NCBI RefSeq assembly: GCF_900114085.1
Contig: NZ_FORU01000019.1
Location: 1-51,665, forward strand
Direction of reading: 5' to 3'
Source of the DNA: Myroides guanonis
GTDB taxonomy: Bacteria > Bacteroidota > Bacteroidia > Flavobacteriales > Flavobacteriaceae
DNA: 51,665 bases
The position numbers and the translations under genes were made by a program. The notes beneath the pieces were generated by a model that did not search any database, was not told where the DNA came from, and saw only the letters and a list, made by a program, of their open reading frames with translations. Of this stretch, positions 45,439 to 51,665 are shown one piece after another (position 1 is the stretch's first letter; each line of letters opens with the position of its first letter).

Positions 45439-46596
45439 TTATTTTCTATTCATAAGCATTTCGTATGCTTCATCTATATAAACGTATAAATCTCGACTAT
45501 GAGGCTCTCCATCAACTTCCAAACCTTTCAAATGACCTAGACGAACGATCAACAAATTATCTTTAGGAGAAACAATTACGAATTGTCCCAAATGTCCTCT
45601 CATATAAAAAAAATCTTGGTCTCTATAATGAACCAACCACCATCCATAACCATATTCTGGACTCTCAGAAAACCTCGGAACAATCGATTTTGCAACAAAA
45701 GCACTATCCAATATTTGTTCACCATTCCAAAACCCAAAGTCTTTATACAACTTTCCAAATCGCGCAAAATCACGTGCATTACTAGCAAAACAACAATACG
45801 CCTTCTCTATCCCATTCCCCTCATGATCTAATTGCCATAACGCTTCATGCTCTGCTCCCATTGGGACCCAAAAGCTTTTAGAAACATATTCAGACAAAGA
45901 ACTCCCAACTGCCTTTTCCAAAACCATTGCAAGCAACTCTGTATTACCGCTTTTATAGGCAAATTTCTCCCCAGGCTTATCAACTATTTCTAGCCCCATC
46001 ATAACCCCTCTAAGGTCTTTATCAAAATAAGCACGTGTCGTTATAGAAAACGGGCTATAATAAGCCTCATCCCACTTTAATCCAGAAGCCATGGAAGACA
46101 AATCACCAACAGTCAGTTCTTTTTTGAATGTTCCTTTTAATTCTGGCAAAAAATCAATAACAGGTTGCTCCAAACTTTGAATTTTACCTTCTCGAATTGC
46201 CTTACCTAGAGCAGCAGAAACTATACTCTTCGCCATTGAAAAAGAATTAGACTTAGAATCTTTGGTATAGTTATCGTAATAACTCTCATACCACAAACTG
46301 TCATTCTTAAAAATCAAAAAAGCTACTGTTTGCAATTCCTTATTTGTCTTTTCCAAAACCTCAGTAGACTTAACGCTATTATAATCTTTAGATAGTGCCC
46401 ATGGCTGAGCCACTCCATTGTCAACTACCCTATTCGGGAAAAATTCATAATCCTCTAAAAAAGCTGTTTTATGCCCATTAAAGTAAATAGTCCGTACTGC
46501 TGTTAGAAGATAATCTACTTTAAACAAATACATTAAACCAACAATTGCCACGATAATTACTAACACTATTTTCAATATCTTAAACAGAACTTTCAT
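45439..46596 (-). CDS. Serine hydrolase, beta-lactamase/class C (S12) family
   Basis: The N-terminal residues 5-25 are a hydrophobic anchor, so the protein is probably membrane-tethered with the catalytic domain outside the cytoplasm. The SxxK motif is Ser120-Met-Ala-Lys123 (FSMAKSIVS), the second motif is Tyr214-x-Ser216 (FAYKSGNTELL), and a GHLGQ segment near the end takes the position of the third motif. The layout resembles 6-aminohexanoate-dimer hydrolase and DD-peptidase relatives. The substrate is unknown. Length is 385 residues. Confidence 0.88.
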   Translation of the reverse strand: MKVLFKILKIVLVIIVAIVGLMYLFKVDYLLTAVRTIYFNGHKTAFLEDYEFFPNRVVDNGVAQPWALSKDYNSVKSTEVLEKTNKELQTVAFLIFKNDSLWYESYYDNYTKDSKSNSFSMAKSIVSAALGKAIREGKIQSLEQPVIDFLPELKGTFKKELTVGDLSSMASGLKWDEAYYSPFSITTRAYFDKDLRGVMMGLEIVDKPGEKFAYKSGNTELLAMVLEKAVGSSLSEYVSKSFWVPMGAEHEALWQLDHEGNGIEKAYCCFASNARDFARFGKLYKDFGFWNGEQILDSAFVAKSIVPRFSESPEYGYGWWLVHYRDQDFFYMRGHLGQFVIVSPKDNLLIVRLGHLKGLEVDGEPHSRDLYVYIDEAYEMLMNRK

Positions 46597-46712
46597 ATAC
46601 AGTCTTTTTGAAGTGAATACTAAAATACAACTTTTTTAGAAGCATTGTTTAAGCGGTTCCTAATGTTTATGAATTAACTATCTTTACAATTCGAAATATT
46701 GAAACCAAAATT

Positions 46713-47354
46713 ATGCATTTCATTTCACAAGAATTAGAAAGATACGCGGCAGAACACAGCGAAAATGAGCCTGAACTTTTAAAAAAGCTCGACAAAGAAA
46801 CACATCAAAAAATATTACAACCCCGCATGCTAAGTGGCCACTTTCAAGGTAGATTTCTAAGCATACTTTCCAAACTTGTAGCTCCTACGAATATTTTAGA
46901 AATAGGCACCTATACAGGCTACGCTACATTATGTTTAGCCGAAGGACTTAAGGAAACAGGAAGTTTAGACACCATTGACATCAATGAGGAACTTATAGAT
47001 TTTCAGCGAAAATATTTCGATGAGTCAAATTGGGGAAGTCAAATAACTCAGCACTTAGGAAGTGCTATAGATATCATCCCAACTTTAGATAAAAAATATG
47101 ACTTAGTTTTCATAGATGCAGATAAACCAAACTATTGTAACTATTTCGAACTAATAATACCAAAAATGAACAAAGGAGGAATTATACTATCTGACAATGT
47201 TTTGTGGTCTGGAAAGGTATTAGAAGAAATAAAAGAAAGCGACAAAAGCACCATTGCTATTGATTCATATAACAAGCTTTTAAAAGACGACCCTAGAGTC
47301 GAAACCATTTTATTACCAATAAGAGACGGACTAACTGTAAGCAGAGTACTATAA
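46713..47354 (+). CDS. SAM-dependent O-methyltransferase (COMT-like)
   Basis: The 213-residue protein is a class I methyltransferase of the caffeoyl-CoA/catechol O-methyltransferase family. The SAM-binding motif is ILEIGTYTGYATLCLAEGL, followed by the acidic loop LDTIDINEE and the metal-binding LVFIDADKPNY, with LSDNVLWSG as the later metal segment. The methyl acceptor is not predictable. It is monocistronic, closed by a palindromic terminator. Confidence 0.93.
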   Translation: MHFISQELERYAAEHSENEPELLKKLDKETHQKILQPRMLSGHFQGRFLSILSKLVAPTNILEIGTYTGYATLCLAEGLKETGSLDTIDINEELIDFQRKYFDESNWGSQITQHLGSAIDIIPTLDKKYDLVFIDADKPNYCNYFELIIPKMNKGGIILSDNVLWSGKVLEEIKESDKSTIAIDSYNKLLKDDPRVETILLPIRDGLTVSRVL

Positions 47355-47400
47355 ACGAAAAAAGGTTGATGTTATATAACATCAACCTTTTTTCGTTTAT
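47351..47400. terminator. 50-base perfect palindrome, bidirectional terminator
   Basis: Bases 47351-47375 are exactly complementary to 47376-47400, including the O-methyltransferase stop codon at 47352-47354. It acts between two convergent genes (O-methyltransferase, plus; PAP2 phosphatase, minus) and supplies T runs to both. The inner part (AAAAAAGGTTGATG and its complement) is the terminator core. Confidence 0.85.
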
Positions 47401-47411
47401 AGAGGTAACAC

Positions 47412-47972
47412 CTATATATTATATTTTCGCTCTACCCATTGAAACAATTTATAGAAAATAGTACCGTTAATAATTCCAACCACAAATCCTACTAGAATAT
47501 CGCCAGGAAAGTGAAGTGAAAGATAAATTCTACTATATGCAAATATCAATGGAAAAATAAACACAAGATAAGCATGTTTATAATATCTACGCAAAATCAA
47601 AAACAGAAAAAGCATGGTCGCAGAAGAATTAGAAGCATGTCCAGAGAAAAAGCTGAAACTACTACTAGATTTTACAATTCTAATCATACTCTTAATATCC
47701 TCAGTATTACAGGGTCTCAATCTTTCAACACTGTATTTCACCAAATTTGTTAGCTGATCTGTTAACAGAATTAGAAATGCCAAGAATAAAACTATTATCC
47801 CCACCTTTTTCCAGCTCAACTTTTTTTTCATGAAATAAAATAACATCAAAAAAAATGGTAGCCAATTCAGCTGTTTAGTAATAATCAACCAGAAAGGGTC
47901 AAAAGTTTCCGAACCAAGATTATTCAGATAAATCAAAAGTTCTTTATCAAGCGCTATAAGATTCTCCAACAT
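47412..47972 (-). CDS. PAP2-family membrane phosphatase
   Basis: The 186-residue protein has about five membrane helices and the three-part phosphatase signature: KYSVERLRPC (KxxxxxxRP), FFSGHAS (SGH) and SRIYLSLHFPGD (SRxxxxxHxxxD). Such enzymes dephosphorylate lipid phosphates such as undecaprenyl pyrophosphate or phosphatidate; which one cannot be decided. Its ATG overlaps the tatA stop by one base (TAATG), so they are translationally coupled. Confidence 0.93.
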   Translation of the reverse strand: MLENLIALDKELLIYLNNLGSETFDPFWLIITKQLNWLPFFLMLFYFMKKKLSWKKVGIIVLFLAFLILLTDQLTNLVKYSVERLRPCNTEDIKSMIRIVKSSSSFSFFSGHASNSSATMLFLFLILRRYYKHAYLVFIFPLIFAYSRIYLSLHFPGDILVGFVVGIINGTIFYKLFQWVERKYNI

Positions 47973-48271
47973 TACATCTGTCTTTTAATAGGACCAGTGA
48001 TATCTTCAATATCCTCCTTCACTTTATCCACTTCATTTTTGATATCATCAACCGGATTAATATTCACATCCAAAGCCTCCTTAATATCTTTTACGACACC
48101 GGACTCTTCCGCACTTTTTTGTATTTCATTCTTTATGTCATTGGTAGCATTTTTCAGCTGCGCCATCATCTTTGCAAAAGAACGTGCCATTTCAGGAACC
48201 TTATCAGAACCAAATAACATTAAAATAACCAATATGATGAAGAATATTTCCCCTCCTCCTATACCAAACAT
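47972..48271 (-). CDS. tatA: Twin-arginine translocase TatA/TatE-family subunit
   Basis: An N-terminal helix (GGGEIFFIILVILMLFG) is followed by the conserved amphipathic helix with FGSDKVPEMARSF and a charged coiled-coil tail. The 99-residue length is within the TatA range. It forms the pore of the Tat export system; tatC is not in this window. It is the first gene of a pair with the PAP2 phosphatase. Confidence 0.93.
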   Translation of the reverse strand: MFGIGGGEIFFIILVILMLFGSDKVPEMARSFAKMMAQLKNATNDIKNEIQKSAEESGVVKDIKEALDVNINPVDDIKNEVDKVKEDIEDITGPIKRQM

Positions 48272-48296
48272 AAGTACTTCGTTTTAATTAGGACTA

Positions 48297-48304
48297 CAAA
48301 GCTA
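48297..48304 (-). promoter_or_regulatory. -7 promoter element for tatA
   Basis: TAGCTTTG on the minus strand matches TAnnTTTG and lies 25 bases before the tatA ATG. Confidence 0.45.
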
Positions 48305-48353
48305 CGAAGATTTCAGAAATCTTGTCTTTATTCTTGTAAAACCTCATGTTAAA

Positions 48354-49112
48354 TTACTCCTCAATTACTTTTACATGTTCCACATTGTCCTTATCACTGA
48401 TTAAATCCAAAAAGCTCAAAGCCAAACCGCCCAATCGCTCTTCCAATTTAACTTTATTTACGTTTTTACCACCCAATAAAGAAATTACCTCTTCATCTGA
48501 AACACTATAATACATAAACCCAATCCCGTACTTTTCAGGAATATTGAAATTATTCACAATATATTCAACTGAAAAGTAATCACTGAGTTTTTCCTTTCTC
48601 ATTTCTTGCTTTTCATATTGCAATGCTTTCTTCAACATCTTAGTCCTTCCAGTGATAGCATTTACAATCATATCTATTGGAATAAGTCCTCCTCCAGAAG
48701 TAGCCGTATACAATCTTCTCTCAGCAGGCGTATATTTTTTTATACCCTTCGGTACTAAACCTAATGATTCGGATGTAATCTTAGTAATAATAATTTCATC
48801 CAATTGGTTCATTAAATCATTCTCTTCTAGAGGAATCAATAAAATCTCACGTTTAAAATCTATATCATCCAATGCTCTTCGATATCCAATAAACAAAGCT
48901 CCAGAAAACATTAAGGTATCGTTCATTTGAGCCTCGATATCAAAATAGCCGCCCTTAGAAGTTAAAACAGCTTCACCCGTATTTACATTTGATACATATA
49001 TTCCTTCCAAGTTTCTAGAACGAGAAACTATCTTTCCTTGAACCAAATCACGTTCTTGTGCCACTCCAGCAAGAGTAATTAAAAAAACTAATATTAAATA
49101 TATATATCTCAT
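48354..49112 (-). CDS. Exported protein with carboxypeptidase-regulatory-like domain
   Basis: From ATG 49112 residues 1-18 form a signal peptide ending at GVAQ. Residues 22-100 show the beta-sandwich pattern of the carboxypeptidase regulatory-like domain (VQGKIVSRSRNLEGIYVSNVNTG, SKGGYFDIEAQMNDTLMFSG), as used at the N-terminus of TonB-dependent and other cell-surface proteins. The remainder is helical, without known motifs (residues 100-252). An ATG 17 codons upstream (49163) exists but would bury the signal peptide. It is likely a periplasmic or outer-membrane protein; function unknown. Confidence 0.75.
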   Translation of the reverse strand: MRYIYLILVFLITLAGVAQERDLVQGKIVSRSRNLEGIYVSNVNTGEAVLTSKGGYFDIEAQMNDTLMFSGALFIGYRRALDDIDFKREILLIPLEENDLMNQLDEIIITKITSESLGLVPKGIKKYTPAERRLYTATSGGGLIPIDMIVNAITGRTKMLKKALQYEKQEMRKEKLSDYFSVEYIVNNFNIPEKYGIGFMYYSVSDEEVISLLGGKNVNKVKLEERLGGLALSFLDLISDKDNVEHVKVIEE

Positions 49113-49366
49113 TCTATTCCAAGTATAATAATACAGCCGTAAAAATATCCGAATATCTTTCATTTTAAAACTTAATGAAGATAAAAATATGTTAAAACCA
49201 TTAAATCAGTTAGAAAATCATTCAACATTTTAATGAAAAAAATAACTCTTTCTCAATCATATCTCTCAAAACAATGAATCTGCATTTTTATTTTTTTTTC
49301 ATATCAATCTTATCTCCCATTCTCTCCTTGACAAATCAGTAATTAGATAGTATTGTCAAAATTCTA

Positions 49367-49374
49367 TATTTTTG
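49367..49374 (+). promoter_or_regulatory. -7 promoter element for pepE
   Basis: TATTTTTG matches TAnnTTTG and ends 9 bases before ATG 49384. It overlaps an in-frame TTG that would otherwise be a possible start. Confidence 0.45.
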
Positions 49375-49383
49375 AAGAAAAAA

Positions 49384-50091
49384 ATGAAACGTATAATTAT
49401 AGCAAGCACTTCAACATTACACAGCGGTAGTTATTTAGAATACCTATTACCAGAATTAGAAAAACATTTTGAAGGAATTGATACTCTTACATTTATACCC
49501 TACGCAAGACCAAGCGGTATAAGTCATGATGATTACACAGCAAAAGTTCGTGAAACTTTTTCAAAAATAAACATCCATGTAGAAGGAATCCATGAATATG
49601 AAAACCCTAGAGAGGCCATTAATCAAGCAAAAGCACTATTTACAGGAGGAGGTAATACCTTTTTGTTAGTAAAACAATTATATCAAAACGAATTAATAAC
49701 AACTATTCAACAAAAAGTACTTTCGGGAACCCCTTACTTAGGAACAAGTGCAGGAAGTAATATTTGTGGACTAACAATGGAGACGACAAATGACATGCCC
49801 ATTGTTTACCCTCCATCATTTAAAACATTTGGTTTCGTTCCATTTAATTTAAATCCACATTATTTAGACCCTATACCAAACTCAACACATATGGGTGAAA
49901 CCAGAGAAACTAGAATTGCTGAGTTTCACGCCTTCAATACGCAGCCAGTCGTTGGATTACGGGAAGGAAGCTGGTTAGAAGTACTGGGAAATACCATTAC
50001 CCTAAAAGGAAGTTTGTCTGCACGTCTCTTTGAACAAGGAAAAACTCCAATTGAAATTCCAACCAATAGCGATTTGAGTCATTTGAAATAA
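49384..50091 (+). CDS. pepE: Dipeptidase E (alpha-aspartyl dipeptidase)
   Basis: This S51 serine peptidase cleaves N-terminal Asp from dipeptides. The nucleophile is Ser122 in LGTSAGSNI, with His159 (LNPHYLD) and Asp137 (TNDMPIVYP) as the other triad members, spaced as in characterised PepE. The FTGGGNTFLL motif precedes the nucleophile. From ATG 49384 it is 235 residues, the usual length; the upstream TTG lies in the promoter element. It has no evident operon partner. Confidence 0.94.
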   Translation: MKRIIIASTSTLHSGSYLEYLLPELEKHFEGIDTLTFIPYARPSGISHDDYTAKVRETFSKINIHVEGIHEYENPREAINQAKALFTGGGNTFLLVKQLYQNELITTIQQKVLSGTPYLGTSAGSNICGLTMETTNDMPIVYPPSFKTFGFVPFNLNPHYLDPIPNSTHMGETRETRIAEFHAFNTQPVVGLREGSWLEVLGNTITLKGSLSARLFEQGKTPIEIPTNSDLSHLK

Positions 50092-50184
50092 ACTTGTTTT
50101 TACAAAATGAATTAAATACCACTAAGACAGCAATCTTAATTTATATTTTTTGTACATTATGGTACCAATCAACACATTAAGATT

Positions 50185-51534
50185 ATGTTTAAAAGACTTA
50201 CAAGCACTCTCAAGCTTTTAAAAATGCTCGATTTTAAACAAATCGAGCATTTAAACGAGAAACTCAACCTACCTGAAATGATTCAAGCAGTCTCAAACTT
50301 GAATGACAACCAATTACAAGGACTAGAAAAACTCCTAAAAGGAACTAACAAAAAACACACCCTTCCTCCCATTCACGCCGACTTCTATGAAATGGATCAA
50401 AAATTAAGCGTTGAAGACCGTACTTTACAACTAAAGGTTCGATCATTTATGGAGAAAGAAGTACAACCTATTGTAAATGAATATTGGTTGCATGATGAAT
50501 TTCCTTTTGAAATAATTCCCAAGCTAGCACAACTTAATATTTGTGGACTAACCTATGAAGGATATGGATGTGCAGGAAAATCATCATTAATGGAAGGAAT
50601 AATAGCAAGTGAAATGGCCCGTACAGATTCTTCTGTTGCAACCTTTTTTGGAGTTCAAAGCGGATTAGCAATGGGATCTATTTACCATTGTGGCTCTGAA
50701 GAACAAAAAGAAAAATGGTTACCAAAGATGCAAAAGCTAGAAGTTATAGGGGCATTTGGATTAACAGAACCAGAAGTAGGATCTGCTGTTGCAGGAGGAT
50801 TAACAACCACCGCTAAAAAAACACCAAATGGTTGGATTCTCAATGGACAGAAAAAATGGATAGGTAATGCTACTTTCTCAGATATAGTAATTATATGGGC
50901 AAGAGATATCGACGACGACCAAGTAAAAGGCTTTATAGTTCAAAAAGACAACCCTGGTTTTAGTGTAGAAAAGATAAAGGACAAAATGGCGTTACGTATA
51001 GTACAAAATGGTTTAATAACATTGAAAGACTGCGTTGTGCAAGAGACAGATAGATTACAACACGCTAATAGCTTTAAAGACACTGCAAAAGTATTACAAA
51101 AAACAAGAGCAGGAGTCGCCTGGATGGCAGTAGGATGTGCTAGAGGAGCATACGAAAATGCTTTGGCTTATACTCAAAAAAGAGAACAATTTGGCAAACC
51201 GATAGCCTCATTTCAGCTCATACAAAACCATTTAGTAGAAATGCTCTCCAACCTAACTGCTATGCAAACCCTAGTATTTAGACTTTCTGAATTACAAGAT
51301 TCCGATCAATTGAAGGACGAACATGCATCCTTAGCAAAAGTATTTTGTACTTTACGAACAAGAGACATAGTATCTAAAGCAAGAGAAGTAATGGGAGGCA
51401 ATGGAATTCTTTTAGAGTACAATGTAGCACGGTTTCTTGCGGACGCCGAAGCGATTTATTCCTATGAAGGTACTAAAGAAATCAATTCTTTAATTGTTGG
51501 TAGAAGTATAACAGGATTTTCTGCTTTTGTATAA
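50185..51534 (+). CDS. Acyl-CoA dehydrogenase family protein (glutaryl-CoA dehydrogenase-like)
   Basis: The FAD-dependent acyl-CoA dehydrogenase fold begins at about residue 70 (DFYEMDQKLSVEDRTL). The FAD/substrate segment FGLTEPEVGSAVAGGLTTTAKK, WILNGQKKWIGNA and the C-terminal REVMGGNGIL with catalytic Glu in YEGTKEIN are present, closest to glutaryl-CoA dehydrogenases and plant ACX4-like enzymes. Residues 1-65 form a helical extension not found in the core family. The ATG at 50185 and another in-frame ATG at 50224 flank or fall in a strong hairpin (50222-50252). The substrate is not established. Confidence 0.88.
   Translation: MFKRLTSTLKLLKMLDFKQIEHLNEKLNLPEMIQAVSNLNDNQLQGLEKLLKGTNKKHTLPPIHADFYEMDQKLSVEDRTLQLKVRSFMEKEVQPIVNEYWLHDEFPFEIIPKLAQLNICGLTYEGYGCAGKSSLMEGIIASEMARTDSSVATFFGVQSGLAMGSIYHCGSEEQKEKWLPKMQKLEVIGAFGLTEPEVGSAVAGGLTTTAKKTPNGWILNGQKKWIGNATFSDIVIIWARDIDDDQVKGFIVQKDNPGFSVEKIKDKMALRIVQNGLITLKDCVVQETDRLQHANSFKDTAKVLQKTRAGVAWMAVGCARGAYENALAYTQKREQFGKPIASFQLIQNHLVEMLSNLTAMQTLVFRLSELQDSDQLKDEHASLAKVFCTLRTRDIVSKAREVMGGNGILLEYNVARFLADAEAIYSYEGTKEINSLIVGRSITGFSAFV
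50222..50252 (+). promoter_or_regulatory. Strong hairpin inside the first codons of the acyl-CoA dehydrogenase gene
   Basis: A perfect 13-base-pair stem (50222-50234 with 50240-50252, 5-base loop) begins 37 bases after the ATG. It lacks a T run, so it is not an ordinary terminator. It may influence translation or mRNA stability, or be an operator. Confidence 0.4.
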
Positions 51535-51540
51535 AAACAA

Positions 51541-51570
51541 AAAAAGGTTATCGATATCGATAACCTTTTT
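51541..51570. terminator. 30-base perfect palindrome terminator between the acyl-CoA dehydrogenase and tRNA-Gly genes
   Basis: Bases 51541-51555 are exactly complementary to 51556-51570, with A and T runs at the two sides. It serves both the plus-strand gene and the minus-strand tRNA transcript. Confidence 0.85.
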
Positions 51571-51575
51571 CAAAG

Positions 51576-51648
<73 letters not shown>

Positions 51649-51665
51649 AATTGATGAATTATTTT

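Noticed and set aside
48307..48323. Inverted repeat AAGATTT/AAATCTT before tatA considered as terminator
   Set aside because: The stem is only 7 A/T-rich base pairs and no T run follows on either relevant strand.

Overview
The window is chromosomal DNA from a member of Bacteroidetes, most likely family Flavobacteriaceae; genus is not resolved from sequence alone (Flavobacterium or Myroides relatives fit). The evidence is low GC content, a single-anchor b558-type succinate dehydrogenase, an OmpA protein with thrombospondin type 3 repeats, DUF4271 and DUF4296 proteins, a probable type IX-secreted adhesin, and repeated Bacteroidetes sigma-A promoter elements of the form TAnnTTTG (several with TTG 18-20 bases upstream). 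I see no insertion sequence, prophage, integron or CRISPR array. Nearly all of it reads as ordinary, densely packed core genome.

Layout. 1-2070: 5' part of a large secreted surface protein. 2211-5845: sdhCAB operon. 6027-7840: ChaN-like protein and an alpha/beta hydrolase. 7835-16540: the two halves of an AddAB-like recombination nuclease, separated by an OmpA porin gene and kbl. 16653-17258: Mn-type superoxide dismutase. 17401-27435: potassium-uptake block: NtrC-type response regulator, then kdpF-kdpA-kdpB-kdpC, an outer-membrane porin, a truncated KdpD (KdpD plus Usp domains only) and a separate membrane histidine kinase. 27842-29238: hydrolase and engB. 29323-38055: tyrS, an epimerase-like reductase, a DUF4296 lipoprotein, pyrC, a family 2 glycosyltransferase, DUF4271, a HemD-like protein, ATP-dependent PEP carboxykinase and DUF423. 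38176-42073: saccharopine reductase, an unknown small protein, and a LytS/LytT two-component pair. 42082-46596: fused dipeptide-type ABC ATPase, OsmC-like protein, a complex 405-base leader, a PolB-like exonuclease and a serine hydrolase. 46713-51534: O-methyltransferase, PAP2 phosphatase, TatA, a carboxypeptidase-regulatory-like protein, peptidase E and an acyl-CoA dehydrogenase. The window ends with tRNA-Gly(UCC).

The most notable signal is in 44277-44681, upstream of the cysteine-less OsmC-like gene. On the minus strand there is a candidate promoter, a 23-codon ORF, a strong terminator hairpin, a 32-codon ORF containing three Cys codons, and a second strong terminator only 37 bases before the gene. 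Nine bases inside the first small ORF exactly repeat the 3' arm of terminator 1, so they could pair with its 5' arm and form an antiterminator. This has the architecture of tandem transcription attenuation controlled by translation, but it is inferred from sequence only.

The second notable feature is the Kdp block. The canonical KdpD is split into a soluble ATP/Usp protein and a stand-alone HAMP/PAS kinase, no OmpR-type KdpE is present, and a sigma-54-type regulator sits directly upstream. No consensus sigma-A element precedes kdpF; imperfect sigma-54-like sequences are present instead. An outer-membrane porin is embedded in the same operon, suggesting a coordinated route for K+ across both membranes.
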